38,512 nucleotides of DNA from an uncultured Pseudomonadota bacterium. Lineage in GTDB: Bacteria > Pseudomonadota > Gammaproteobacteria > Steroidobacterales > Steroidobacteraceae. Within the stretch, counting starts at the first letter, position 1, and every line of letters starts with the position of its first letter. Where the stretch lies: the NCBI GenBank assembly GCA_903838705.1, contig CAILZL010000042.1:1-38512 (forward strand). The letters are read 5' to 3'. This document shows positions 23,549 through 32,660 of this stretch, piece after piece. Made by a program: the position numbers and the translations under genes. The notes below the pieces were generated by a model. That model made no database searches. It saw nothing but the letters and a program-made list of their open reading frames with translations, and was not told where the DNA came from.

Positions 23549-25099
23549 ATGCAGACCAGCCCCACTTCATTGCCGGTCGAAGAAAAACAGGCTAATCAGT
23601 CGCCTGATGTCGGTGTGACTGAGTCGGATTCAGAAGGCTGGTCAGTCAGGAGTGGTGTGCAGTGTCTTTTGCGGCCCTTCAGCAATCTCACCGTCAAGAA
23701 GAAAGTATTCATTCTCTTGCTGCTCCAGTCATTGCTGGTGGTAGTGGCTTTCTCGGTACTGATCAGCTGGGTATTTGACCGGGGGTTTGCGCAGTACACC
23801 AATGCCTTTGATCAGCAACGGGCCAGGGAGTTTGCCCGATCACTTGAAGTTGAATATGCAAGCACAGGGAGCTGGCAGGCGCTGATTGATAATCCGCAGC
23901 GATGGGCTGAGCTCGCCATGATTTCATCAGGCCATCAGGTGACGGATCTGACTGAAGTGCAGGCGATGTTTTCGCAATTCAAACCTGATGAGTTTCCGGA
24001 GTCACTGACTGCGCCGCTGCCTTTGAGGTTTGTTCTGTTTGATGCTCAGGGCAAGCTGCTATTCGGCAAACCGACTAAAGGACGCCCCGCTTATGAATGG
24101 AAGATCGAGCATGCGGGCGCTACCGTCGGTGTGCTCAATCTGCCGGTCAAGCAGGCCACTACTTATGATCAGCAGTTCCAGCAGCGTTTCGTTACGGCGC
24201 TGGGTGTCATCGTTGCCGGTAGTGTGCTGCTGGCGATGGTGCCGGCATTTTTCATAGCGCGCGTTGTCACCCGCCCGGTACGGGATATTGGTCAGGCAGC
24301 GCGTATTCTCGCTGCGGGCAGGACGCCTGAGCCCCTGTCAGTTACTTCAAATGATGAGCTCGGAACGCTTGCGCGTGATTTCAATGACCTGTCCATTGCA
24401 CTGGCCCGTAACCAGAATCTGCAGCGTCAATGGCTGGCTGAAATTGCACACGAACTGCGCACTCCGGTAGCCATACTGATGGCCGAGGCTGAGGCATTGC
24501 AGGATGGAGTGCGCATACCGACCACAGAGGCATTTCAGTCGCTGCATGATGAATTGTCCCGATTGTCACGACTGATTGATGACTTGCATCAGTTGTCTTC
24601 ATTTGATGGAGGGATTGCCACCCTGCAGAGGGTTGAAGTCAATCTTGCGGAGCTATTGAAGTCCTGTGTTGCGGCATCACAGACGCGGTTCAATCAACGC
24701 CATATTTCTATTCATGCGCAATTACCGGAACAGGGTACTTTGCGGATGATTGGCGATCCCGATCGATTGCGGCAGGTGTTCATGAATCTGCTTGAAAACA
24801 GTCTGCGATATACCGACGAAGGCGGAACGGTTCAGATCATCGCTCAGCATGATGGTGGTGACATCAAAATCAGCTTTGAAGATTCCGCCCCGGGTGTCGC
24901 CGAGCATGAAATCCCCCTGTTATTCAAGCGAATGTATCGTGGTGAAGCATCTCGCAGTCGTGCTGGTGGAGGCGCGGGTCTGGGGCTGGCAATCGTGCAG
25001 TCAATCATCAATGCACACCGTGGCACAGTTACCGTTGCCCGATCCGCTCTCGGTGGGTTGCGTTTTGATATTCAGTTTGGAAAGCAGGACAGATCATGA
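23549..25099 (+). CDS. Sensor histidine kinase (BaeS-like)
   Basis: 516 residues. A roughly 50-residue cytoplasmic extension precedes TM1 (about 53-75). A periplasmic sensor region of about 140 residues, TM2 (about 215-238) and a HAMP domain (R-V-V-T-R-P-V-R-D-I, D-E-L-G-T-L) follow. The H-box E-I-A-H-E-L-R-T-P places the phospho-acceptor at His301. The ATPase domain includes N-L-L-E-N-S-L-R-Y-T and G-L-G-L-A-I-V-Q. The order and motifs match BaeS-type envelope-stress kinases. The stop overlaps the response regulator start by 4 bp (ATGA), so they are coupled. The target may be the neighbouring transporters (inference); no BaeS-typical RND pump is in the window. Confidence 0.9.
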   Translation: MQTSPTSLPVEEKQANQSPDVGVTESDSEGWSVRSGVQCLLRPFSNLTVKKKVFILLLLQSLLVVVAFSVLISWVFDRGFAQYTNAFDQQRAREFARSLEVEYASTGSWQALIDNPQRWAELAMISSGHQVTDLTEVQAMFSQFKPDEFPESLTAPLPLRFVLFDAQGKLLFGKPTKGRPAYEWKIEHAGATVGVLNLPVKQATTYDQQFQQRFVTALGVIVAGSVLLAMVPAFFIARVVTRPVRDIGQAARILAAGRTPEPLSVTSNDELGTLARDFNDLSIALARNQNLQRQWLAEIAHELRTPVAILMAEAEALQDGVRIPTTEAFQSLHDELSRLSRLIDDLHQLSSFDGGIATLQRVEVNLAELLKSCVAASQTRFNQRHISIHAQLPEQGTLRMIGDPDRLRQVFMNLLENSLRYTDEGGTVQIIAQHDGGDIKISFEDSAPGVAEHEIPLLFKRMYRGEASRSRAGGGAGLGLAIVQSIINAHRGTVTVARSALGGLRFDIQFGKQDRS

Positions 25100-25776
25100 C
25101 GGGTGAGCTGATTCTGATTGTGGAAGACGAGGACAAGATTGCTGCGGTCATGTCCGATTATTTGCAATCGGCAGGTTGTAGAACGCATCGACTCGCTGAC
25201 GGACTGGGAGTGATGGACTGGCTGCGGAAAAACAGCCCTGATCTTGTGATGCTGGATCTGATGCTGCCCGGTCGTGATGGCCTGACCATATGCCGGGAAA
25301 TTCGCAGGGAATCTGCCGTGCCGATCATCATGATCACCGCGAGAATCGAGGAAGGTGATCGTCTGGCCGGATTTGAATCCGGTGTGGACGATTATATTTG
25401 CAAGCCGTTTTCTCCCCGGGAAGTGGTGGCGCGTGCGACCGCGCTGTTGCGTCGCACGAAAGGCGAAGTCCGACCCGTGAGTGGCGACCGTCTGGTGCTG
25501 GATCGTGCCAGCTTTCGCGCTATGGCGAATGGTGTGGAAGTGGCGCTGACAGCGCTTGAATTCGAGCTGTTAAGTGCCCTTATGGCGGCGCCCGGCAGGA
25601 TTTTTTCACGCGACGAAATCATGGATCGTGTGTATCGGGATTTCCGGATCGTTAATGACCGGACAATCGATAGTCACATCAGGAAATTACGTCGCAAACT
25701 CGACCGGTTGCAGCTCGTGGAAGGGCCATTGCGTTCCGTCTACGGGGCGGGCTACAAGTTCGAATATGGCCAGTAA
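25096..25776 (+). CDS. OmpR-family response regulator (BaeR-like)
   Basis: 226 residues. The receiver domain has the acidic E-D-E-D at about 10-13, phospho-acceptor Asp54 in M-L-D-L-M-L-P-G, a Thr/Ala switch in M-I-T-A-R and Lys in C-K-P-F. A winged-helix DNA-binding domain follows (L-T-A-L-E-F-E-L-L, G-R-I-F-S-R-D-E-I, then R-T-I-D-S-H-I-R-K-L-R-R-K and V-Y-G-A-G-Y-K-F). It pairs with the kinase upstream. Confidence 0.93.
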   Translation: MTGELILIVEDEDKIAAVMSDYLQSAGCRTHRLADGLGVMDWLRKNSPDLVMLDLMLPGRDGLTICREIRRESAVPIIMITARIEEGDRLAGFESGVDDYICKPFSPREVVARATALLRRTKGEVRPVSGDRLVLDRASFRAMANGVEVALTALEFELLSALMAAPGRIFSRDEIMDRVYRDFRIVNDRTIDSHIRKLRRKLDRLQLVEGPLRSVYGAGYKFEYGQ

Positions 25777-25963
25777 ACGGGAATCGCGGAGCATGTTTTG
25801 TTCGGCCTGAAATACATTCCGGACGAATTATGAAATGTCAGACAGGTGGTTTTTGTGGCTAGGGAAACTGCAGTTGGTACATAATGCACGGATAAAATCG
25901 CATTGTTCGATCTCACTGATTAAGTGTGATTCTGAATTTTAAGGGTGCGCTTTTGGTAGTGCC

Positions 25964-25981
25964 GCGATGAATGTTCATCGC
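25964..25981 (+). promoter_or_regulatory. Hairpin in the E3 gene leader
   Basis: GCGATGA (25964-25970), ATGT loop, TCATCGC (25975-25981): a perfect 7-bp inverted repeat 37 bp before the E3 start. It may be an operator or a leader hairpin. No clear riboswitch was recognised. Confidence 0.35.
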
Positions 25982-26017
25982 AAACGGTCAATGTCTAAGT
26001 AACGAAAAGGTAAATAC

Positions 26018-27418
26018 ATGGACTTCGATGTCGTTGTTATCGGTGCAGGTCCGGGCGGATACGTAGCCGCTATACGTGCTGCACAACTGGGGCTCAAGAC
26101 GGCTGTTGTTGAGCGTGAGGCGCTCGGCGGTGTATGTCTGAACTGGGGCTGTATCCCCACCAAAGCCTTGTTGAAGGCCGGTGAGATGTATGAAAACCTG
26201 GATCACCTCGAAACCTATGGCATGAAGGTGACCGGTCGCAGTTTCGATCTGGACAAGATCGTGAAGCGTTCGCGCGGTGTATCCAGTCAGCTGAATGCCG
26301 GTGTCGCGTATTTGATGAAGAAGAACAAGATTGAAGTGATCGAAGGTGCGGCATCGCTTGAGAAAGGCGCGCCTGCACCCAAAGTGGTGGTGGCATTGAA
26401 AGCCGGTGGTTCACGTACGGTGACTGCAAAACACGTTGTGCTTGCTACCGGTGCCCGCGCCCGCACCATCCCGGCAATCGGTCTGCAACCGGATGGCAAT
26501 CGCGTCTGGTCCTATCGCGAAGCACTGGTGCCCAAGGCCATGCCCAAGTCACTGGTAGTGATAGGTTCCGGTGCAATCGGAATCGAATTCGCCAGCTTCT
26601 TCCGTGCCCTGGGTTCGGAAGTCACTGTGGTGGAAGCACTGGATCGCATTGTGCCGATGGAAGATGAGGAGGTATCCGCTGCTGCCCGAAAGGCATTTGA
26701 GCAGCGTGGCATCCGTTTCCATATCGGTGCCAAGGTCACCAAGCTGCAGGGTTCAGCCAAAGATGTGAAGTTGCAGATTGAAGTTGCGGGCAAGAATCAG
26801 GAAATCACTGCTGATTACGCCATTGTCGCTGTAGGTATTTCTGCAAATGTAGAGAACATCGGTCTTGAGGCACTGGGAGTCAAGCTTGATCGCGGTCATA
26901 TCGTAACCGACAAGCACGGTCGTACCAATGTTGCCGGACTGTACGCCATCGGTGATGTGGCCGGTGCACCTTGGCTGGCACACAAGGCAAGTCATGAAGG
27001 CATTCATTGCATCGAACATCTGGCCGGTCTGGCACAGACATACCTGGATTCGCCGGTCCCGGGCTGCACTTATTCCGTACCGCAGATTGCTTCAGTGGGT
27101 CTGACCGAAGCGCAGGCCAAAAAAGCGGGACATGACATCAAGGTCGGACGTTATCCGTTCAAGAATCACGGCAAGGCACTTGCCTCGGGTGACACGGATG
27201 GATTTGTGAAGACGGTGTTCGAGGCTAAAACTGGCCGGATTCTCGGCGTACATATGATCGGCGCGGAAGTCACCGAAATGATTCAGGGTTTCGTGATCGC
27301 CATGACCATGGAAGCTACTGAGGAACAGTTGATGGCAACGGTGTTCCCGCATCCGACCATGTCGGAAGCCATGCATGAGGCGACGCTGGCTGCCTTTAAC
27401 CGTGCAATTCATATCTGA
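26018..27418 (+). CDS. lpd: Dihydrolipoyl dehydrogenase (E3)
   Basis: A 466-residue flavoprotein disulfide reductase. It has FAD-binding G-A-G-P-G-G-Y at the N-terminus, the redox disulfide G-G-V-C-L-N-W-G-C-I-P-T-K (Cys40, Cys45) and NAD-binding G-S-G-A-I-G-I-E-F. The second FAD motif (Y-A-I-G-D-V) and the catalytic His445-Glu450 pair in H-P-T-M-S-E follow. It reoxidises the dihydrolipoyl group of E2 and would complete the complex encoded at 10688-14029. It has its own leader, about 240 bp after the response regulator. The hairpin at 27461 ends it. The E3 could also serve other 2-oxoacid complexes or the glycine cleavage system of the cell. Confidence 0.94.
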   Translation: MDFDVVVIGAGPGGYVAAIRAAQLGLKTAVVEREALGGVCLNWGCIPTKALLKAGEMYENLDHLETYGMKVTGRSFDLDKIVKRSRGVSSQLNAGVAYLMKKNKIEVIEGAASLEKGAPAPKVVVALKAGGSRTVTAKHVVLATGARARTIPAIGLQPDGNRVWSYREALVPKAMPKSLVVIGSGAIGIEFASFFRALGSEVTVVEALDRIVPMEDEEVSAAARKAFEQRGIRFHIGAKVTKLQGSAKDVKLQIEVAGKNQEITADYAIVAVGISANVENIGLEALGVKLDRGHIVTDKHGRTNVAGLYAIGDVAGAPWLAHKASHEGIHCIEHLAGLAQTYLDSPVPGCTYSVPQIASVGLTEAQAKKAGHDIKVGRYPFKNHGKALASGDTDGFVKTVFEAKTGRILGVHMIGAEVTEMIQGFVIAMTMEATEEQLMATVFPHPTMSEAMHEATLAAFNRAIHI

Positions 27419-27460
27419 TGCACATTGCAGGATGCAATCGTTAGTTAGTTGATATCACAC

Positions 27461-27487
27461 GCCGCGCATCTGGTGATGCGCGGCTTT
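27461..27487 (+). terminator. Hairpin terminator after E3
   Basis: Perfect 9-bp stem GCCGCGCAT (27461-27469) and ATGCGCGGC (27476-27484), with a 6-nt loop and only TTT after it. It is a stable hairpin with a weak T-tract. Confidence 0.6.
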
Positions 27488-27631
27488 CATCAGACCATGG
27501 AGTGGGAAGTTTCGCATTGGATAACAGGCTTGTTCTGTTATTGAACTGACATAGCCTGCCAATCAGATTACCTGCTGGTTGAGTCCAGCGCGGGCGCATA
27601 TGCATAATTCTTACAGGGCGCGGCTAGCAAT

Positions 27632-28894
27632 ATGAATACAAAGCAGTGGGGTCCGGGTTGGTATGTAAGTTTGAGCCGCTCGGAGCAGCGCACGGTAAAA
27701 GCCTGCGTCGGTGGCTGGGCACTGGATGCAATGGATGTGCAGCTCTACAGCTTCATCATTCCAGCGCTCATGGCATTGTGGCATCTGAGTACCACTGAAG
27801 CTTCTTTTCTGCAGAGTGTTGTGCTGGCGATGTCTTCATTAGGCGGTTTGCTGGCCGGGTGGCTGGCTGACCGTATCGGCCGGGTGCGTACCATGCAGAT
27901 CACTATCGCATGGTTTGCCGTCTTTTCGTTTCTCTCCGGACTTGCTCAGAATTATCAGCAGCTGCTCGTCTGCCGTTCTCTCATGGGGTTGGGGTTCGGC
28001 GGTGAATGGGCGGCCGGTGCAGTGCTGCTCGGTGAGACTATTCGTGCGCAGCATCGTGGCAAGGCATTGGGTTCAATGCAGGCCGGTTATGCCGTGGGCT
28101 GGGCCATGGCATTGTTTTTCAACTGGCTGATCTTTGCATATCTGACACTGCCGCAGGATATCGGCTGGCGATTGATGTTCTTTGTAGGAATTACCCCAGC
28201 AATTCTGGTGTTTTTCCTGCGTCGTTTTATCGAAGAGCCTGCGGTATATCAGCGCTCACAGGCTCAGATCGCTGCCGGTGAAAAACGTGCTTCGGTGCTC
28301 GAGATTTTCCGCCCACCGTTGCTGCGCATCACCGTGCTGGGTGGTCTGCTCGGAGCCGGCGCACAGGGCGGCTGGCAGGCAGTGATGGTGCTGATGCCGA
28401 AGTATCTGATGAGTGAGCGTCACCTGTCGGTAAGCGGTTCCAGTGGTTCCATTCTGGTCATGATTATTGGCTCATTCTGCGGCTATATGGCCGGCGCCTA
28501 TCTTTCGGACATTGTCGGCCGCAGAAATACATTCCTGATCTTTGCGATCGGTTCGTTTATTACGGTGCTGGTGTATACCGTCGCGCCATTCCCGGAAGGT
28601 GCGCGTTTGTTGATTGGTGCGCCGCTCGGCTTTTTCTCATCGGGCGTATTCAGTGCACAGGGTGCCTTCCTCACTGAACAGTTTCCGACCAGGGTCCGCG
28701 GAGTTGGCCAGGGATTTACTTACAATCTGGGGCGTGTGCTGGGTGCATTTACACCAGTGGTGGTGGCCCATCTGTCAGAAACGGTGCTGCCGCTGGGTAC
28801 GGCGATCGGTGTGGTTGCTGGAGCCGCTTACGCGCTCATGGCATTTGCTGCATTCATGCTGCCTGAAACCCGTGGCAAGATTCTTGAACCGTAA
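27632..28894 (+). CDS. MFS transporter (aromatic-acid/sialic-acid H+ symporter type)
   Basis: 420 residues with 12 hydrophobic segments. G-W-A-L-D-A-M-D-V at TM1 and G-W-L-A-D-R-I-G-R in loop 2-3 match the symporter-type MFS group that includes aromatic-acid and sialic-acid carriers. G-L-G-F-G-G-E-W-A-A-G in TM4, Y-L-S-D-I-V-G-R-R in loop 8-9 and E-Q-F-P-T-R-V-R-G in the TM10-11 region also fit. Uptake of an organic acid by proton symport is likely. Its position right after E3 ties it loosely to the catabolic genes. A DoxX-like gene follows 71 bp later on the same strand. Confidence 0.87.
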   Translation: MNTKQWGPGWYVSLSRSEQRTVKACVGGWALDAMDVQLYSFIIPALMALWHLSTTEASFLQSVVLAMSSLGGLLAGWLADRIGRVRTMQITIAWFAVFSFLSGLAQNYQQLLVCRSLMGLGFGGEWAAGAVLLGETIRAQHRGKALGSMQAGYAVGWAMALFFNWLIFAYLTLPQDIGWRLMFFVGITPAILVFFLRRFIEEPAVYQRSQAQIAAGEKRASVLEIFRPPLLRITVLGGLLGAGAQGGWQAVMVLMPKYLMSERHLSVSGSSGSILVMIIGSFCGYMAGAYLSDIVGRRNTFLIFAIGSFITVLVYTVAPFPEGARLLIGAPLGFFSSGVFSAQGAFLTEQFPTRVRGVGQGFTYNLGRVLGAFTPVVVAHLSETVLPLGTAIGVVAGAAYALMAFAAFMLPETRGKILEP

Positions 28895-28965
28895 GATCTG
28901 TTCTGTTGATGATTACGTCTTCTGTGAACGCATGTGATCGCTAATCTGGCTGGAGTGATGGAACC

Positions 28966-29328
28966 ATGTTTTTCGAATTGAATGGGATTGGTGATGTGCT
29001 GCGCGTGATGTGCGGTGCTTTTTTTCTTCCGCATCTGGCGATCAAGATTTTGCATCCTGAACGTCCGCTGGAGTTTTTTGCAGCTGCGAGATTAAAACCA
29101 GGCCGGCTGGTGCTGAATATCGCAATCGTGACTGAAGCACTGTTTGCTGCCGCGCTGATTTTTAATGTGTATGCACGTCAGGCTGCGATTGCCGCCGCCG
29201 CTTTTTTACTGGTGGCTGCCGCTGCATTGATGCGGGTGAACAAGGGCGAGTGGTTATGGAATCGCGGCGGCCCTGAATATGCTGTGTTCTGGTCTTTGTG
29301 TTGTCTGCTGGTGGCGTTCGGAACCTGA
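28966..29328 (+). CDS. DoxX-like small membrane protein
   Basis: 120 residues with four hydrophobic segments. The pattern R-V-M-C-G-A-F-F-L-P-H-L-A-I-K near the N-terminus, E-F-F-A-A-A and a C-terminal G-G-P-E-Y-A-V-F-W resembles DoxX/DoxD-type proteins, whose roles are mostly undefined (some relate to thiosulfate:quinone reductase or redox stress). GGAG lies 10 nt before ATG. The stop codon is 1 nt from the end of the convergent octaheme gene. Confidence 0.65.
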   Translation: MFFELNGIGDVLRVMCGAFFLPHLAIKILHPERPLEFFAAARLKPGRLVLNIAIVTEALFAAALIFNVYARQAAIAAAAFLLVAAAALMRVNKGEWLWNRGGPEYAVFWSLCCLLVAFGT

Positions 29329-29329
29329 G

Positions 29330-31528
29330 TTACGGCGCGTTACGATAGATTGTCAGCAGTTCGGCAAGCTGCGCTTCATTGGGTCTTCGTTTAATCGCTT
29401 TTTCAAGCAAGTATACGGCGGCCTGTTTCTGGCCGCGATCATGCAATGCAACCGCATAGGTATAAATAAATTGCACGTTGTCGGGTTCGCGGCGGCTGGC
29501 TTCAGCAAGCGCCGCAAGAGCTGGTTCATACTTGCCCTGTCTTACCAGAGAAAGTCCCAGCGCGAATTGCACGGCGCCGATATTTTCACGGCCATGGCGT
29601 AATGCCTCGCGCAGAGTTTGTTCTGACATGGCTTCATCACCCAGTGCGCGATAGCTGTCCGCGAGATTCAGATAGCCCAGTGAGAAACCCGGATCCAGCT
29701 TGATGGCAGATTGCAGCGCAGCTTGTCCGCCCTGAATATCATTTTGTGCCAGCAATGCACTGCCAAGATTGGCGCGCGCTTCGGGTCGATCAGAGTTGTA
29801 GCGCTGCGCGGCAATGTATTCACCATTGGCTTTCACCCAGTCATCCGTTCCCTGGCGCATGGCCTGTGAAGCAGCAAGCCGTACACTGAGCATGCTGTCC
29901 TTCAGTAATGGTTGCAGCACGGATGCATTTCCAGTGGCAGCTTCAGCCGCAGCTGCGCGTACTAATGCATCGGGGTCTTGAGCGGCTTTATTCAGTAACG
30001 TCGGATCTACTGCAACGCCCGCCTGTGACAGTCTGTGCAAGGCACTGGCGCGGATAATGGCTGGTAGTGAACTGTTCTGTGCGATAGCCAGCACCTGCTC
30101 GGATGCACCGGCTGCGCCGTGCTCAAGGGCTGCGAATGCAGGCCCCTGCGTCTGAAAGCTGTGTCTGGGTTGTGGATAGTGCTGCGTGATGATGGACTGC
30201 GCCCATTTGCTGTCGCGTGTTGTATGGCAACTGGTGCAGGCGTCCGGTGCGCCGATTTGAGCCGATTCAGCCGGCTGAGGAATGCGCAGTGAGTGATCGT
30301 GCCGTTTATCCACGCCCATGTAAGTATGAGTTGGCATGTGGCAGCTTGCGCAGCGTGCACCGTCTGATTGTTCCGGATGGAAGTGATGCTTCTGAGTCGC
30401 ATAGCGGCTCGCGTCATGACATTGCGCACAGACCAGATCACCCGGTACACGCAGTTGCTGTGTGTGCGGGTCGTGACAGTCGCTGCAAGTGACGCCTGCG
30501 GCATGCATGCGGCTTTGCAGGAATGAACCGTAGTTATAGACCTCATCGCGCATCTGACCATCTGGGTAGTACAGACCCTGATCGAGCAGGGCCACCTGAA
30601 ACCCCTGTGCCAGTGGTGCGGTGGCATTTACCTTGTCGATCAGTTGCAGGCGCCGTGAATGGCAGCGTGCACAGGTATCCAGTTCACGCGAAGTTGTTCG
30701 TGCGGTGCTGCGTTGCGGCTGGCCGCTGGTGGCATTGCGGGTCCATGTCACACCCGCGCGTTCATTCAGCAGATGCGGCAGACCCTTATATATCATTGAT
30801 TTGGGTTGTCCCTGTTGTGCCCAGATCAGGTGTTGTGATCCCGGGCCATGACAGGCTTCGCAACCCACGCTGATTTCAGACCAGGTGGTGTTGAACGTAT
30901 CTGATGCAGCATCGTATTGCTTGCGCAGATTGGTTGAATGGCAGTCGGCACACATGTAATTCCAGTTCTGCTGATAGCCGGTCCAGTGCAGCGGGTCACC
31001 TGCCTGATATGACTCGTCCGGATAGAGATCGAACCAGTGTTGACCGCCTGCTGTTGCCGGGCGACTGTCCCATGCCAGAGTAAATGCCTGTAAGCGACCT
31101 CCGGGCAGTTCAATCAGATATTGCTGTAACGGGGATACGCCGAATACGTACTTGACCTGATAGTCCGCTGGCTTGCCATCCGGCCCATCGGTATGAATAA
31201 TGAATTGGCTTTCATGCGTAGAAAAAGTAGTGGTCTTGTCGTGATGTTTGAGTGATTCGCCGGCAAAAGGGGCTAGCACGGCGGTTCGGCTGACATGCTG
31301 CATCGCCATCTGATGTTGTGATGATTGCCACGCGTTGTGTTCAGCGGTGTGGCAGCTTGCACAGCGATCACTGCCGACGAAGTAAGCGCTGCTCTGAGCT
31401 TGCGAAGCCGTGTCGGTGGCAGGTGAACCGGAGTGGGGTGCGCAGGCAGTGGCCAGAAATGCCATTGCACCGGCAAACATGATCGAAGCATGGCGCAAGA
31501 ATGTCTGCCCTGTTGGGTAGGTAAGCAT
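29330..31528 (-). CDS. Octaheme cytochrome c lipoprotein with HEAT-like and TPR repeats
   Basis: About 732 residues from ATG 31528 (a TTG four codons earlier is possible). The N-terminus has a lipoprotein signal with lipobox L-A-T-A-C. Eight C-x-x-C-H heme sites follow in order: CASCH, CADCH, CEACH, CARCH, CSDCH, CAQCH, CASCH and CTSCH. After the heme region come HEAT-like helices (A-L-V-R-A-A-A-A-E-A-A type) and then four or five tetratricopeptide repeats to the C-terminus (A-R-A-N-L-G-S-A-L-L; L-G-Y-L-N-L-A-D-S-Y). Related multiheme-TPR proteins are known in bacteria, but their electron partners are mostly undefined. It is probably on the periplasmic face of a membrane, with the repeats binding a partner. 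It is divergent from the beta-propeller gene, with starts about 70 bp apart. Confidence 0.88.
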   Translation of the reverse strand: MLTYPTGQTFLRHASIMFAGAMAFLATACAPHSGSPATDTASQAQSSAYFVGSDRCASCHTAEHNAWQSSQHQMAMQHVSRTAVLAPFAGESLKHHDKTTTFSTHESQFIIHTDGPDGKPADYQVKYVFGVSPLQQYLIELPGGRLQAFTLAWDSRPATAGGQHWFDLYPDESYQAGDPLHWTGYQQNWNYMCADCHSTNLRKQYDAASDTFNTTWSEISVGCEACHGPGSQHLIWAQQGQPKSMIYKGLPHLLNERAGVTWTRNATSGQPQRSTARTTSRELDTCARCHSRRLQLIDKVNATAPLAQGFQVALLDQGLYYPDGQMRDEVYNYGSFLQSRMHAAGVTCSDCHDPHTQQLRVPGDLVCAQCHDASRYATQKHHFHPEQSDGARCASCHMPTHTYMGVDKRHDHSLRIPQPAESAQIGAPDACTSCHTTRDSKWAQSIITQHYPQPRHSFQTQGPAFAALEHGAAGASEQVLAIAQNSSLPAIIRASALHRLSQAGVAVDPTLLNKAAQDPDALVRAAAAEAATGNASVLQPLLKDSMLSVRLAASQAMRQGTDDWVKANGEYIAAQRYNSDRPEARANLGSALLAQNDIQGGQAALQSAIKLDPGFSLGYLNLADSYRALGDEAMSEQTLREALRHGRENIGAVQFALGLSLVRQGKYEPALAALAEASRREPDNVQFIYTYAVALHDRGQKQAAVYLLEKAIKRRPNEAQLAELLTIYRNAP

Positions 31529-31595
31529 GATAGGTTGCAAATCTTATCGCAGTCGGCTTTATGCCGAAGAATTTTTACTAAAGAGGGTGGGTTCA

Positions 31596-32660
31596 GTGCG
31601 CATCAAGTCAATGACATTAATCGGGTTACTCGCATGTTTGTCTGTGGCTCTGCCAGCCACGGCACAGAACACCGGCAGCAATGTCACGGGGCGCAAAGGC
31701 GTGATTGCCATTGACAAGGTTGGCAACAAGATCCGCTTTCTTGATCCGGTGTCACTGACCGAAGTGACAGCGCTTGAACCGCCGGAAAAGAGCGTACATG
31801 AACTGGCTATTTCCTATGACCACAAGACCGCCTATGTGCCTCTGTATGGTGATGGTATCTATGGTGCAAACAAGACACCCAATAACAAAGTTCTGATTGT
31901 GGATCTGGTGCAGCACCAGATTGCGGGTGTCATCGAGCTGGGCCAGTACATTGCGCCGCATGGTCTGCTCGCGACCCGTGATGGCAAGTTGTGGGTGACC
32001 TGCGATATTCCGAACAAATTGCTGTACATCGATCCGGCTGCCAGAAAGATCGAAGCCGTGTACGACATTCCCGGCAAGGGAGCCCACTTCATCACGCTGC
32101 TGCCTGATGAATCCAGATTGTTCGCATCCAATAAGGAAGCAGCTGCGCAGGTTTTTGACACAGTGAAGCGCAGCTTTGTAGCAGCGATTCCGGCCATGAA
32201 AGATGCGCAGGGAACAGGTAATGGCAGTGGCTATGAAGGCCTGACACCGACACCGGATGGCAAGCACCTGCTGATTGTCGATAACGACAAGTCCGAGCTG
32301 CATGTGATCGATACGAAAACCAGCAAGGAAGTTGACCGCATTCCTCTACAGGGCGCTGCACTGACCAGTATCAAGCGTACCCGTCTGGTCAAGCTGATGT
32401 TCTCGCCGGATGGCCGCACACTGGTTGCGACTTCCTATGGTGCCGGTCAGGCATGGGTAATTGATGCGCGTGACTATCGCAAACAGAAACTGCTGGCCGT
32501 GGCCAAGGGTCCGCAGGGTGTCGCGTTTGATCCGGACGGCAAGACGGTCATCGTCTCCAGTCATGACAGCGGTCTGTTGACCCGCGTGGATCTGGCTACC
32601 GGCAAGCCACTGCGCAGCTACGATGGCGGCGACGGTATCGAAGCACTCGCGTTTTATTGA
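31596..32660 (+). CDS. Exported YVTN/cytochrome-D1-like beta-propeller protein
   Basis: 354 residues from GTG 31596; AGAGGG lies about 9 nt upstream, and from here a clean Sec signal (L-A-C-L-S-V-A-L-P-A-T-A-Q) begins. The open frame reaches back to an ATG at 31527. About seven propeller blades repeat patterns such as S-P-D-G-R-T-L-V-A-T, T-P-D-G-K-H-L-L-I-V and D-P-D-G-K-T-V-I-V-S, with V-I-D-T or I-D-P strands. This is typical of YVTN/NHL-like propellers. No heme or catalytic motif is visible, so it is likely a binding or scaffold protein. It is divergent from the octaheme cytochrome, a possible partner (inference). Its last 7 bp overlap the convergent FAD oxidoreductase gene. Confidence 0.82.
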   Translation: MRIKSMTLIGLLACLSVALPATAQNTGSNVTGRKGVIAIDKVGNKIRFLDPVSLTEVTALEPPEKSVHELAISYDHKTAYVPLYGDGIYGANKTPNNKVLIVDLVQHQIAGVIELGQYIAPHGLLATRDGKLWVTCDIPNKLLYIDPAARKIEAVYDIPGKGAHFITLLPDESRLFASNKEAAAQVFDTVKRSFVAAIPAMKDAQGTGNGSGYEGLTPTPDGKHLLIVDNDKSELHVIDTKTSKEVDRIPLQGAALTSIKRTRLVKLMFSPDGRTLVATSYGAGQAWVIDARDYRKQKLLAVAKGPQGVAFDPDGKTVIVSSHDSGLLTRVDLATGKPLRSYDGGDGIEALAFY

